A stretch of DNA of 64,000 nt, taken from assembly GCA_913019975.1 (NCBI GenBank), contig CAJWBH010000007.1:1-64000 (forward strand), in the 5' to 3' direction. Positions 45,803 to 56,167 of the stretch are shown piece after piece. Both the position numbers and the translations under genes were made by a program. How positions within the stretch are numbered: the first letter of the stretch is position 1; each line of letters starts with the position of its first letter. The DNA is from Thalassolituus maritimus. GTDB lineage: Bacteria; Pseudomonadota; Gammaproteobacteria; Pseudomonadales; Oceanobacteraceae. The notes beneath the pieces are model-generated. The model worked only from the letters and a program-made list of their open reading frames with translations. It was not told where the DNA came from and searched no databases.

Positions 45803-46141
45803 GTGCCTCTGAAGCTCTATACCTCCTTGAATCTCGGCAGTGCGACGATTGTCGCCGATGGTGTCTTCCGGACGACGGAAGTCATGGGAATTGCCGAAGA
45901 CGGTGGCGACTGGATGCGTGCAGGTGCGCGAGAGGTGACTGGGTTCGGCGCAGGCACTGCAGCCGGGCTGTTTGCAGGTAAAGCGGCGTATTTTGGCTTG
46001 ATATCCATAGCCGGTCCGGTTGGCTGGGGTGTTCTGGGGGCAATATTCATGGTCAGCTTAGGGGTTGGTTATCTGGCTAGTAAAGTTGGTAGTGACTTTG
46101 GTGAAGCGGTTTCTGATGCTGCGTGGGATATGTCAAAGTGA
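45803..46141 (+). CDS. Orphan toxin C-terminal module (truncated duplicate)
   Basis: The frame opens at a GTG (45803) with no ribosome site, so it may be silent. From 45833 it repeats the 45092-45209 region of the upstream toxin, then diverges while keeping the same Gly-rich hydrophobic pattern (GPVGWGVLGAIFMVSLGVGYLAS). The 112-residue frame lacks the N-terminal half. It overlaps its own immunity gene by GTGA. This is the arrangement of orphan toxin cassettes that can recombine onto the full-length gene to change specificity. Confidence 0.55.
   Translation: MPLKLYTSLNLGSATIVADGVFRTTEVMGIAEDGGDWMRAGAREVTGFGAGTAAGLFAGKAAYFGLISIAGPVGWGVLGAIFMVSLGVGYLASKVGSDFGEAVSDAAWDMSK
45833..45950 (+). repeat. 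Direct repeat, copy 2 (orphan module)
   Basis: Second copy of the 45092-45209 segment, at the start of the orphan toxin module and in the matching reading frame. Confidence 0.85.
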
Positions 46142-46491
46142 CGATTTTTGAAGTTCTGGCTATTGTGTGGTGCGGTTTTTTGCTCGCTACCGCAGTAACT
46201 TGGTTGTCCTTTAGTAGAATCAACTTCAGAAACATGTCTCGACGAGTTGTTGGTGATAGGCCTGAAGAGGCCGTGGATATTTTAGGCTTAAGAGTTTTAG
46301 CCGTCGCTACCGTTATCGCTGTACCTGAGTGGTGGGCCAAACGATTAGAAAATGGACCTTATGTTAATATGATTAAGTATCGATCTGTTGCAAATACTAG
46401 TGACCGTCGAATGGCTTTGCTTCTGATCGTGTCTTCTTATGGCTTTGCCTTTACAGCCTTTGTTGGCTATTTCTTTATTCCCAGCCGTTGA
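46138..46491 (+). CDS. Second putative immunity membrane protein
   Basis: GTG 46138 overlaps the stop of the orphan toxin module. The 117-residue product is a paralogue of the protein at 45397-45759 with the same membrane layout (TIFEVLAIVWCGFLL at the start, DRRMALLLIVSS near the end) but much diverged, as expected for immunity to a changed toxin. Confidence 0.6.
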   Translation: MTIFEVLAIVWCGFLLATAVTWLSFSRINFRNMSRRVVGDRPEEAVDILGLRVLAVATVIAVPEWWAKRLENGPYVNMIKYRSVANTSDRRMALLLIVSSYGFAFTAFVGYFFIPSR

Positions 46492-46501
46492 TAAGTCGAG
46501 T

Positions 46502-46975
46502 CTAAATTTCCTCAAACCTCGGTAGCACCGGCATTTCCACCTCTTTCGCGTCCTTAGGAACTAACACCACGGATTCTCCGTCGGTCACCAGCTCATCGTT
46601 CTGGTTTGTCACTGTGCAGGCGAGGGTAGCGACTGGTTTTTGTTCGTGAAGCGCTATCACCTCCACGTTCACAGTTAACGTATCTCCCGGTCGCACAGGT
46701 GCTCTGAAGTTGAGCGTTTGCGACAGGTAAATGGTGCCGGGCCCCGGAAACTGAGTACCCAGCATTCGGGAGATAAGAACGCCCGAGTACATACCATGAG
46801 CAATGACACCGCCGAAACGGGAGTGCTCTGCGTAATCGTGATCCAGGTGAACAGGGTTATTATCGCCGCTGGAGGCAGCAAACAGGCGCACGTCGCCTTC
46901 TGTGACTGTATGGGTTAATTGGTCGCTGTCCCCGATACTCAGTGATGAAAAGGCATGATTGATCGTCGATGACAT
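46502..46975 (-). CDS. MaoC-like (R)-specific enoyl-CoA hydratase
   Basis: The 157-residue hot-dog-fold protein has the hydratase 2 motif: FAASSGDNNPVHLDHDYAE, with catalytic Asp and His, then FGGVIAHGMYSGVLIS. It resembles PhaJ, which makes (R)-3-hydroxyacyl-CoA from enoyl-CoA. It sits in the island but reads opposite to the toxin genes and has a metabolic role; the link to its neighbours is unclear. Confidence 0.88.
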   Translation of the reverse strand: MSSTINHAFSSLSIGDSDQLTHTVTEGDVRLFAASSGDNNPVHLDHDYAEHSRFGGVIAHGMYSGVLISRMLGTQFPGPGTIYLSQTLNFRAPVRPGDTLTVNVEVIALHEQKPVATLACTVTNQNDELVTDGESVVLVPKDAKEVEMPVLPRFEEI

Positions 46976-47182
46976 AACACTGCTCCGCGATAAGGTCAGG
47001 AGTCAGATTAACGCGATTAGATGAAAAGGCGATGACGTAAGGCACGGGATCGTCGTCTTTGTTGATGCTCTGATAAAGAAATGAATCGGTAGCCTGTAGG
47101 AAAGGATCATATCCCCGACTTGCCATAGACCCGTGTAGAATGGCGATACATCTTGCGAATCTATTACCCAGCGGTGAACTCT

Positions 47183-47596
47183 ATGAAATACAAAGTCGGT
47201 TATGACACCCAAACCTCAGACGGCATCAAAGCTCTGTGGGAGTTACCAGCCGATGCGACCGTCCTCGACATCACCCCGATGGGCGATGTGTTCTTAGAAT
47301 TACCGGATGGCGAATTCGTGATGGTCTCGGTCACCGATGGTGAAGTGATGACTGTCACCGAAGAGATCAAAGAGTATGGCCTTCCGCCCGTTGATGTAGC
47401 TCTAGGAGACGACTGGTATCACCTGGATGCCCAGGCCGCACTGTCAGAAGCGGGTATGACTTTGGCTGCTAATGAATGCCTCGGGTTTACCAAACCGCTG
47501 TTCCAGGGCGGAGATTACTCCGCAGAGAATATCGCGGTGATGGATATTCTGGAATATCACAAGCGAGTTCGACAGTATGTGGGTGGTATTTCCTAG
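47183..47596 (+). CDS. DUF1851/Tdi1-like putative immunity protein
   Basis: The 137-residue product starts at ATG 47183. The C-terminal pattern ECLGFTKPLFQGGDYSAENIAVMDILEYHKRVRQ resembles the T6SS immunity Tdi1/DUF1851 C-terminal signature (GF-x-x-PL-x-x-GG-x(4)-N-x-x-V-x-D). The N-terminal half has two acidic beta segments (GDVFLELPDGEFVMVSV). No cognate toxin is encoded beside it, so it may be an orphan immunity gene or a housekeeping relative. The call rests on pattern only. Confidence 0.6.
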   Translation: MKYKVGYDTQTSDGIKALWELPADATVLDITPMGDVFLELPDGEFVMVSVTDGEVMTVTEEIKEYGLPPVDVALGDDWYHLDAQAALSEAGMTLAANECLGFTKPLFQGGDYSAENIAVMDILEYHKRVRQYVGGIS

Positions 47597-47860
47597 TTGG
47601 CCAAGTTTAATGTTTATTGTAGGCTCAGTTTTAGTATTGCGATAGAGCACTGTCTATAAGCGAATGATTTCGCAGGAGCATGCTGGCGAGTGGTGTAACT
47701 TCTTTTTTTTAACTACTATAGAGTCTGATCTGTAATAGAATACTGACAGTTAGATAGAGCTGATTTGTACAATATTAAAAATTTGATTTAAATCATAACT
47801 GAAGAAAATAGGTGCCAAGCATTATGGGTGTCTTTGTGTGTTTATTGATAAAGGGATTTT

Positions 47861-49648
47861 ATGTCTGGTGAACTACTTGGTGTAGCGCGAGTTTTGAAAG
47901 CTCCAATTGATGATCTTTACAGCTCTTCCAAAGGAGGGGTGAAAAAGAGATTGAGGCGATGGCGAGCGGATAGGAATATTAATGAGCTATACAAAAAAAT
48001 TTATTCCTTTCGAAAGGTCAAAACGATTTGGCAAGTTGACCGACCCGTTGACTTAAATAGTTTCTATTACCCGTCAGGCTTGGTGATTTCTGGTGAGAAA
48101 TATCCGGTTTCTAAGATAGATGAATTGCCGGATTACACGGGTGTGGTTATACAGGGCACTGTTGGTCAGGGAAAATCTATATTCCTTAGATATCTTTGCT
48201 CTCAAGAATTAAAGCGAGGAACTAGAATACCTGTATTTATAGAACTTCGTAAGATTGGCAAGTATGGAAGTATAAAAGAGCTTATATTCTCTTCGTTGTC
48301 TGACCTTGGATTCTCCGTAGATGATGATGTTTTTGACTATTTCTGCTCAAGCGGTCGGATGGTGTTCCTTCTAGATGGATTTGACGAGGTCCCCGCCGAT
48401 TCAGCTATGGCGGTAATATCATACATCGAGAGTATAATGTCTAGGTACCCGGCAGTTAAGTTTGTGATTACCTCTCGGCCAAGCTGCTCTATTCAGCGAT
48501 CGAGCTTCTTTTCCGTATATGATTTATCTTCGCTGGAACCTAGTGATCACCCTCGGATATTGAAAAAATTAATTGATGATTCAGAGCAAAGATCAAGTCT
48601 TATAAAAGCATTGAAGGATAGTCACACAGATATTCAAGAGCTATTGACTACCCCGCTGATGATGACTTTGATGGTTCTTTTGTATCGTTCCTTTCAGGAG
48701 ATACCAAATGACTTTACAGATTTCTATTCTAAACTATTTTCGACGCTACTTATTAAGCATGATGGCGCTAAACCGGGATTTATAAGAGAACGCAGGTGTT
48801 CGTCAGGAGAGCGGGAACTTCAACAGGCATTTGAGCGTTTTTGTTTTGAATGTAGTAAAGAAAATAAAGTATCAATGTCATCCAATGATGCAGGTGATAT
48901 TTCGGATGTCGCTACTGAAGATTTTGATTTCTCACCGTCGGACTTCCTCTATGATATATCGAAGGTCGCCTGTGTTTTAATTGAGGATGGTTTTGATTAT
49001 CAGTTTATCCATAAAAGTGTTCGTGAGTATTATTCGGCTTCGTTTGTCTCTAGGCAGAATGAAGGGTTTAGTATCAAGTTCTATGAGAAAATGCTTACTA
49101 CTTCAGGAGGATGGGAGCAGGAATTGTCCTTCTTGGCAATATTGGATAAATATAGGTTCAATAAGTATTTTTTTAAAAAATTAATTGAAACTAATTTGAA
49201 TTATTGGGGCTTAGATAATTTTAATTCGATTGAGGAGTGTGAAGGTCATGGCTTCTTTGAAAAAGCGGATATAAATTTTTACTTTGGAGAAGACTTTTCA
49301 CTTAAGATGATCACGGAAGCAGAGTTTTTTTATACACTTCCATTAAGATTGTATAGCCCATTTTCAGCCTTGTTGGACGCTGCTGGTGAATCGTTCTGGA
49401 AATTGTTGAGTGAAATTCGAAACGTTGAAGACTGTGAATTACGCAAGGTTCTAATAGAGGTTGATGATAGAGATACCCCTGGGAAATTGTATAAGTTAAA
49501 TATTTACAGTATTGCTGACTATTTGGATATTGAAAAAGAAACTTTTGACCGACATTACGATATTCTACGAAAGTTACGGGAACGATATGACTCGGTTCTA
49601 CAAAGCATAACAGAGCAAGACCGAAAAGTTGATCTTTTAGATTTCTAA
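47861..49648 (+). CDS. NACHT-domain NTPase (bacterial NLR-like, putative anti-phage)
   Basis: The 595-residue product has a short N-terminal region (1-90, basic, no recognised effector domain), then an NTPase: Walker A GTVGQGKS (99-106), Walker B FLLDGFDEVP (169-178) with the DGxDE form typical of NACHT, and a sensor-1 segment VITSRP (202-207). A helical region follows (PLMMTLMVLLYR about 265-276, then FIHKSVREYYSA), also typical of NACHT winged-helix parts, and a C-terminal tail of about 180 residues. Bacterial NACHT proteins (bNACHT) protect against phages. The gene is visibly more AT-rich than its neighbours and probably acquired. It is a single gene with no partner visible. Confidence 0.85.
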   Translation: MSGELLGVARVLKAPIDDLYSSSKGGVKKRLRRWRADRNINELYKKIYSFRKVKTIWQVDRPVDLNSFYYPSGLVISGEKYPVSKIDELPDYTGVVIQGTVGQGKSIFLRYLCSQELKRGTRIPVFIELRKIGKYGSIKELIFSSLSDLGFSVDDDVFDYFCSSGRMVFLLDGFDEVPADSAMAVISYIESIMSRYPAVKFVITSRPSCSIQRSSFFSVYDLSSLEPSDHPRILKKLIDDSEQRSSLIKALKDSHTDIQELLTTPLMMTLMVLLYRSFQEIPNDFTDFYSKLFSTLLIKHDGAKPGFIRERRCSSGERELQQAFERFCFECSKENKVSMSSNDAGDISDVATEDFDFSPSDFLYDISKVACVLIEDGFDYQFIHKSVREYYSASFVSRQNEGFSIKFYEKMLTTSGGWEQELSFLAILDKYRFNKYFFKKLIETNLNYWGLDNFNSIEECEGHGFFEKADINFYFGEDFSLKMITEAEFFYTLPLRLYSPFSALLDAAGESFWKLLSEIRNVEDCELRKVLIEVDDRDTPGKLYKLNIYSIADYLDIEKETFDRHYDILRKLRERYDSVLQSITEQDRKVDLLDF

Positions 49649-49656
49649 GTCGTTAG

Positions 49657-49685
49657 AGGTGGGGGCGCATGGCGCTCCCACCTTT
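49657..49685. terminator. Hairpin between NACHT gene and gatB
   Basis: AGGTGGGGGCGC and GCGCTCCCACCT pair (one mismatch) around a short loop, between two convergent genes. TTT follows only briefly, so termination strength is uncertain. Confidence 0.55.
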
Positions 49686-49694
49686 GACAAGTGC

Positions 49695-51143
49695 TTACAA
49701 CTCCTCAAGCTTCTTCTTCAGCACTTCCATCACCACCTGCGGGTTCACCCCTTTCGCGGCTTTACGCGTCAGACCAATAAACGGCCCCATGGCTTTACCG
49801 CGTTTTTCTTCTGGGGTGGCCAGATAGCCTTCCACCAGTTTCGGGTTGTCGACCAGTACCTGAGCAACGATTTCTTCAATCGCACCAGTGTCCGATACCT
49901 GCTTCAGACCAAGTGAATCAACGAGGCCATCGACATCGTCGCCTTTACCTTCAACCAGAGCATTAAAGACTTCTTTTGCACCACCGTTGTTAAGGGTGTT
50001 GTCTTTAATCAGCTGCAGGATACGGCCCAGTTGCTCTGCCGTGATGTTGAGTTCGTTGATGCCGACTTCGAGGCGGTTCAGTGCAGCAGACACATCACCC
50101 TGTACCCAGTTGGCAGTCAGTTTGTAGTCGCCAGCGATTTTCGCTGCGGTTTCAAAGAAGTCTGCGAGGTCACGGTTAGCGGCCAGTACGGCGGCGTCTG
50201 TGGCTGACAGGCCGTGGTCGTTTTCGAAACGTGCTTTCTTAGCATCTGGCAATTCTGGCAGCGTTTCTTTTACGGCGTCGACGTAATCCTGATCAATGAT
50301 GACAGGCAGCAGGTCCGGGCACGGGAAGTAGCGGTAGTCGTTCTCTACTTCTTTAGAGCGCATGGCGCGGGTTTCATTTTTGTCTGCATCGTACAGGCGG
50401 GTTTCCTGCAGGATGACGCCACCGTCTTCGAGGATGTCCATTTGACGTTCGATTTCGGCGTTGATTGCGCGTTCTACGTTACGGAAGCTGTTTACGTTTT
50501 TAATTTCGGTACGGGTACCGAATTCTTCCTGACCTTTCGGGCGCAGAGAGACGTTACAGTCACAACGCATTGAGCCTTGCGACAGGTCGCCGTCGCACAC
50601 ACCTAAGTAGGTTACGATGCTGTGCATCTTCTTAAAGTAGGCCGCGGCTTCTTTAGCTGTACGCAGTTCTGGCTCAGAAACGATTTCGATCAGTGGCGTA
50701 CCGGCACGGTTCAGGTCGATGCCTGACATACCGCTGAAGCCTTCGTGCACAGATTTACCGGCGTCTTCTTCGAGGTGAGCGCGGGTTACATTAATGCGAC
50801 GGGTTTCGCCGTCGTCCAGTTCGATATCAATGTGTCCCATGCCGACGATCGGGTGGTGCAGCTGAGTCGTCTGGTAGCCCTTAGGTGAATCCGGGTAAAA
50901 ATAGTTTTTACGGTCGAAGACACTTTTCAGGCCGATTTCGGCATCAATCGCGAGGCCGAACTTCACAGCCATGCGCAGTGCTTCTTCGTTAAATACCGGC
51001 AGTACGCCCGGCAGACCCAGGTCGACAGCGCAGGCCTGGGTGTTGGCTTCGGCACCGTATGCGGTCGAAGCGCCGGAAAAAATCTTAGACTTGGTGGCCA
51101 GCTGAGCATGAATCTCAAGGCCAATTACGACTTCCCATTCCAT
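49695..51143 (-). CDS. gatB: Aspartyl/glutamyl-tRNA(Asn/Gln) amidotransferase subunit B
   Basis: The 482-residue product begins [15 protein letters not shown] (the ATG three bases earlier is also possible; GAGAGG spacing favours 51143). GatB activates and amidates misacylated Glu-tRNA(Gln) or Asp-tRNA(Asn). Motifs include [26 protein letters not shown] and the C-terminal YqeY-like tail domain ([16 protein letters not shown]). It is the last gene of the gatCAB operon, 12 bases after gatA. Confidence 0.97.
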   Translation of the reverse strand: MEWEVVIGLEIHAQLATKSKIFSGASTAYGAEANTQACAVDLGLPGVLPVFNEEALRMAVKFGLAIDAEIGLKSVFDRKNYFYPDSPKGYQTTQLHHPIVGMGHIDIELDDGETRRINVTRAHLEEDAGKSVHEGFSGMSGIDLNRAGTPLIEIVSEPELRTAKEAAAYFKKMHSIVTYLGVCDGDLSQGSMRCDCNVSLRPKGQEEFGTRTEIKNVNSFRNVERAINAEIERQMDILEDGGVILQETRLYDADKNETRAMRSKEVENDYRYFPCPDLLPVIIDQDYVDAVKETLPELPDAKKARFENDHGLSATDAAVLAANRDLADFFETAAKIAGDYKLTANWVQGDVSAALNRLEVGINELNITAEQLGRILQLIKDNTLNNGGAKEVFNALVEGKGDDVDGLVDSLGLKQVSDTGAIEEIVAQVLVDNPKLVEGYLATPEEKRGKAMGPFIGLTRKAAKGVNPQVVMEVLKKKLEEL

Positions 51144-51155
51144 CATAAACCTCTC

Positions 51156-52610
51156 TTATTCAATGCCCTGTGGAGCTTTCAGGTGCCAATCAGTCGCTTG
51201 CTGGAATTTATGACCAGCATTCAGGATGCGAGCTTCGTCGAAGTAGTTACCAATCAATTGCAGGCCCACTGGCAGGTTGTTTACCTGGCCGCATGGCACA
51301 GACATCCCCGGCAGACCGGCCAGGTTGGTTGCGATGGTGAAGATATCTTCGAGGTACATGGCGACTGGGTCGTCGGTTTTCTCACCAAACTTAAATGCTG
51401 GCGTCGGTGAGGTCGGGCTCATGATGACGTCGACGTCTTTAAAGGCTTCGACAAAATCATTTTTAATCAGGCGGCGAACCTGTTGCGCTTTTTTGTAGTA
51501 GGCATCGTAGAAGCCTGCAGACAGTGCGTAGGCACCGACCATAATGCGGCGCTTAACCTCATTACCGAAGCCTTCACCACGTGAGCGGCAGTAGAGGTCT
51601 TCGATGTCTTTCGGATCTTCGCAGCGATAACCGAAACGAACACCATCCATACGAGACAGGTTGGCTGAACACTCGGCCGGTGCAACTACGTAGTAAGTCG
51701 GCACAGAGAGGTGGGTGTTCGGCAGTGAAATCTCTTTCACTTTGGCGCCCATTTTTTCGTATTCGGCGATGGCGTTGCGTACCTGCTGCTGCATTTCGGC
51801 GCTGATGTCGTCGCGGAAATATTCAGTTGGCAGGCCGATGGTCATGCCTTCAATGCTGTCGTTGAGCGTGCTGGTGTAATCCGGCACGTCGCGCTCAACG
51901 CAGGTGGAGTCTTTTTTATCGAAGCTGGCCATCACGTTCATCATCATGGCGGAGTCTTCGACGGTGCGGGTCATGGTGCCGGCCTGATCAAGGCTGGATG
52001 CGAAGGCGATCATGCCCCAGCGAGACACGCGTCCGTAGGTTGGCTTCAGACCGGTAATACCACAAAGGGCAGCAGGCTGACGGATTGAACCACCGGTATC
52101 GGTTGCTGTTGCACCCGGTACTAAACGAGCTGCAACGGCTGCGGCCGAACCACCGGATGAACCGCCGGGTACGCGGTCGGTGTCCCATGGGTTTTTCACC
52201 GGGCCGAAGTAAGAGGTTTCGTTGGATGACCCCATGGCGAATTCGTCCATGTTGGTTTTACCCAGTGAAACGGCGCCAGCGTTATTGAAGTTCTCGACCA
52301 CGGTTGCGTCGTAGGGGGCTTCAAAGTTGCTCAGCATTTTTGAACCGCAGGTGGTCAATACGCCCTTGGTGCAGAAAATATCTTTGTGCGCCATCGGCAC
52401 GCCTGTCCATGGTGTCGCGTTACCCGCGGCACGGCGTTCATCGGCGGCTTTCGCTTGCGCGAGTGCTTGTTCTTCGGTGACGGTGATAAAGCTGTTGAGG
52501 CCTTTATCGAGGTCTTTAACCCGCGCCAGCAGGTCGGTCGTGATTTCGGTGCTGGAGTATTCTCCGGCGGCGAGATCGCGTGAAATCTCAGCAATAGTTT
52601 TGTTGTGCAT
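51156..52610 (-). CDS. gatA: Aspartyl/glutamyl-tRNA(Asn/Gln) amidotransferase subunit A
   Basis: The start is ATG 52610 with AGGA upstream; a TTG six bases earlier is weaker. The 484-residue amidase shows the catalytic Lys ([12 protein letters not shown]), the Ser-rich signature [15 protein letters not shown], and the nucleophile region [15 protein letters not shown]. It releases ammonia from glutamine for GatB. Confidence 0.97.
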   Translation of the reverse strand: MHNKTIAEISRDLAAGEYSSTEITTDLLARVKDLDKGLNSFITVTEEQALAQAKAADERRAAGNATPWTGVPMAHKDIFCTKGVLTTCGSKMLSNFEAPYDATVVENFNNAGAVSLGKTNMDEFAMGSSNETSYFGPVKNPWDTDRVPGGSSGGSAAAVAARLVPGATATDTGGSIRQPAALCGITGLKPTYGRVSRWGMIAFASSLDQAGTMTRTVEDSAMMMNVMASFDKKDSTCVERDVPDYTSTLNDSIEGMTIGLPTEYFRDDISAEMQQQVRNAIAEYEKMGAKVKEISLPNTHLSVPTYYVVAPAECSANLSRMDGVRFGYRCEDPKDIEDLYCRSRGEGFGNEVKRRIMVGAYALSAGFYDAYYKKAQQVRRLIKNDFVEAFKDVDVIMSPTSPTPAFKFGEKTDDPVAMYLEDIFTIATNLAGLPGMSVPCGQVNNLPVGLQLIGNYFDEARILNAGHKFQQATDWHLKAPQGIE

Positions 52611-52652
52611 TCTCAATGTCCTGGAGGCAACTGCCCGCTTATTGGCTGGGCC

Positions 52653-52940
52653 TTATTCAACTACTCGAGGCACAAGGTAGTGACCTTGCTCGGTGGCTGG
52701 TGCAATTTTCTGGAAGTTCTCGCGCTGATTTTCTTCGGTCACTACGTCGGCGCGCAGGCGCTGAACCGCATCAAGCGGGTGAGCCATCGGGTCGATGCCG
52801 TCGGTATCGGCAGCAGAAAGCTGATCTACCAGGTCGAGAATATTGGTCAGATTGGTCTGATATTCGGCTATCTGACCGTCGTCGATCTGCAGGCGGGCAA
52901 GGCTGGCAATTTTGCGAACCTGATCCTGATCCAGAGCCAT
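52653..52940 (-). CDS. gatC: Aspartyl/glutamyl-tRNA(Asn/Gln) amidotransferase subunit C
   Basis: The 95-residue product starts MALDQDQVRKIASLARL (GGAG upstream); the longer frame to 53048 overlaps the mreB leader and is rejected. It shows the family's C-terminal pattern LRADVVTEENQRENFQKIAPATEQGHYLVPRVVE. It stabilises GatA and GatB. It is the first gene of gatCAB and divergent from mreB. Confidence 0.95.
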   Translation of the reverse strand: MALDQDQVRKIASLARLQIDDGQIAEYQTNLTNILDLVDQLSAADTDGIDPMAHPLDAVQRLRADVVTEENQRENFQKIAPATEQGHYLVPRVVE

Positions 52941-53026
52941 GGGTTTACTCCAATGAATACGAACGAATATATAAGTGGGCGAGACTACCACAAATGTCCC
53001 TTGCCCTAAATCCCCGCCATTGCTAG

Positions 53027-54109
<1,083 letters not shown>

Positions 54110-54168
54110 TCCGGTTTCCGGGCCTGTTAAGAATGCATTCGCAGCGTTCTTTGCTCATATATCTGTAG

Positions 54169-54194
54169 AAAGGGGCCGTCAGGCCCCTTTTTCT
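54169..54194 (+). terminator. Terminator after mreB
   Basis: AAAGGGGCC-gtca-GGCCCCTTT followed by TTCTTTT gives a classic hairpin in the mreB-mreC gap. It would lower mreCD expression relative to mreB. Confidence 0.88.
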
Positions 54195-54255
54195 TTTCCG
54201 TATCCGGGCCAGACGGTATAGTTGGGCATGATATTTCAACGAGTGAGGCAGCGTC

Positions 54256-55119
54256 ATTAAAGCTCAGTTTCAGGTGCCCCCATTCCAAGGACAGCGAGTC
54301 GGCCTGATCGCAGTGTTTTGCCTTGTGCTCATGTGGGTGGATAACCAATATTCCTGGCTTGATTCCGTGCGTTATGGTGTCGGCTACCTGATTGCGCCGG
54401 CCCGCCAGACGGCGGTCATTCCTCTTTCGGTAGCCGAATGGATGAGTGAGAACGCGACGCTGCGCCGCGAGCTTCTGAAAGAGAACAAAGTTCTCTCGGC
54501 ACGTAACCTTGTGCTTGAGCGCAAAGCACAGCGCATGGCCTCGCTTGAGGCAGAGAATATGTCTCTGCGTGAACTCCTTTCGGCGTCAGACCAGATTGAT
54601 GACAAGGTTCTGGTGACTTCGGTTACCGCCGTTGATCCTGACCCGTACACTCAGCAGATTCTGATTGATAAAGGCGGCAGCGATGGCGTGTTTGTCGGCC
54701 AGCCAGTGCTGGATGCTTATGGTCTGCTGGGGCAGGTCATTGATGTGCTGCCGTTTTCTTCTCGTGTGTTAATGATTGCTGATTCAAACCATGCGGTACC
54801 TGTGCAGGTAAACCGCAATGGTGTGCGTGCGATTGCGACTGGTACTGGTGCTCTGAACGAGCTGGAGTTGATATACGTGCCTAACACCGCGGACATTAAG
54901 GTCGGCGATATGTTGGTCAGCTCGGGTCTTGGCGGGCGTTACCCTAAAGGGTATCCGGTCGCGACCGTCAGCAGCATTCGCAATACGCCGGGCGAATCTT
55001 TCGCGACTGTGACGGCAGAACCGACGGCGAAGCTGGATCGCAGCCGTCATCTGCTCTTAGTGTTTACCGACGAAGCTGGGCGAGTTCCCCCTGAGCAGTT
55101 GTGGAGGGATGAAGAATGA
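54256..55119 (+). CDS. mreC: Rod-shape-determining protein MreC
   Basis: The start is uncertain. GTG 54274 has no ribosome site, whereas ATT 54256 in the same frame has GAGTGAGG (54241-54248) at ideal distance; the frame stops just upstream (TGA 54244). Read from 54256 the product is 287 residues: one membrane helix (about 12-30), a coiled coil (about 60-100; RRELLKENKVLSARNLVLE), and two beta domains (LLGQVIDVLP, GMLVSSGLGGRYPKGYPV-like). It links MreB to the wall machinery. It overlaps mreD by ATGA. Confidence 0.93.
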   Translation: MKAQFQVPPFQGQRVGLIAVFCLVLMWVDNQYSWLDSVRYGVGYLIAPARQTAVIPLSVAEWMSENATLRRELLKENKVLSARNLVLERKAQRMASLEAENMSLRELLSASDQIDDKVLVTSVTAVDPDPYTQQILIDKGGSDGVFVGQPVLDAYGLLGQVIDVLPFSSRVLMIADSNHAVPVQVNRNGVRAIATGTGALNELELIYVPNTADIKVGDMLVSSGLGGRYPKGYPVATVSSIRNTPGESFATVTAEPTAKLDRSRHLLLVFTDEAGRVPPEQLWRDEE

Positions 55120-55595
55120 AATTGCATAGCATTGTGTACGTTATGATCATGCTGTTTGTGGCTTTCGTACTTGAGCACCTGCCTCTGCCTGCAATGGTCG
55201 ACTGGTTCCAGCCGGCCTGGGTGATGCTGGTTGTGACTGCAGCCGTGCTGGCGGCGCCTTCTGTATTCGGTGTGTGGCTGGCGATCCCACTCGGTCTGAT
55301 GCTGGATGTCGAGAAAGGTACGCTACTCGGGCTCCATGTGTTGCTGGTGGCGATGCACGTGTATTTGCTGCAGTTGCTGTATCGCCGCATGTATCTGTTT
55401 AACGTGCTCCAGCAGGCCGCTGTGCTCTTTTTAATGGTACTGGCAGAGCAGATTATTCATTACTGGTCACTGGCGGTGATGCGCGAAGATGCGACTCCGA
55501 TCATGCTGCTCGCTCCGGCTCTGACCACGGCCGTACTCTGGCCCTGGGTTTACGTGATTGGTTATCGCTCGCTGCAACGCATGGAGTCTTCATGA
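55116..55595 (+). CDS. mreD: Rod-shape-determining protein MreD
   Basis: The 159-residue membrane protein has about five helices and the MreD pattern (ATG 55116 MKLHSIVYVMIMLFVAFVLEHLP, PSVFGVWLAIPLGLMLDVEKGTLLGLHVLL). It overlaps both mreC and maf by four bases, so translation is coupled through the operon. Confidence 0.93.
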   Translation: MKLHSIVYVMIMLFVAFVLEHLPLPAMVDWFQPAWVMLVVTAAVLAAPSVFGVWLAIPLGLMLDVEKGTLLGLHVLLVAMHVYLLQLLYRRMYLFNVLQQAAVLFLMVLAEQIIHYWSLAVMREDATPIMLLAPALTTAVLWPWVYVIGYRSLQRMESS

Positions 55596-56167
55596 TTCTC
55601 GCGTCTTCATCGCCAAGGCGTCGGGAGTTGCTGACGCAGATCGGTGTACGTTTTCGTATTCAGGCGGCGGATATCGATGAAACTCCTTTTGCTGATGAGC
55701 CTGCCGTGGCCTATGTCGAACGCATGGCATTGGAGAAAGCCAGAAAAGTCGCAGAAGGGCATTCGCAGGAAGTGATTCTTGGATCAGACACCAGTGTGAT
55801 CTTCTCCGGGGAAATTCTCGGAAAACCTGTCAATAATCGTGAAGCTGAAGAAACGTTGCAGCGGCTTTCCGGTCAGACTCATCAGGTGCTCAGTGCCGTC
55901 GCTGTGGTTAAGGGCGACAGAGAGAAAGTGATTAGTGTGGCGACTGAAGTCACCTTCCGGTCATTAAGTGATGAAGAAATAGCGCGTTATGTCGCGACCG
56001 GAGAACCTGCCGATAAGGCAGGAAGTTATGGAATTCAGGGGATGGGCGCCATTCTGGTGGCAGGCATTTCTGGTAGTTATAGCAACGTGGTCGGCCTGCC
56101 GCTGACCGAGACCGCCGCCCTGTTAAATGAATTTGATGTGCCTGTCTGGCATACAGAAGAATTATGA
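55592..56167 (+). CDS. maf: Maf-family nucleoside triphosphate pyrophosphatase
   Basis: The 191-residue product shows LASSSPRRRELL (phosphate loop), GSDTSVIFSGEILGKP, and DKAGSYGIQGMGAILVAGISGSYSNVVGLPL. Family members hydrolyse dTTP/UTP or modified nucleotides. It overlaps mreD and rng by four bases, as in other gammaproteobacteria. Confidence 0.95.
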   Translation: MILASSSPRRRELLTQIGVRFRIQAADIDETPFADEPAVAYVERMALEKARKVAEGHSQEVILGSDTSVIFSGEILGKPVNNREAEETLQRLSGQTHQVLSAVAVVKGDREKVISVATEVTFRSLSDEEIARYVATGEPADKAGSYGIQGMGAILVAGISGSYSNVVGLPLTETAALLNEFDVPVWHTEEL

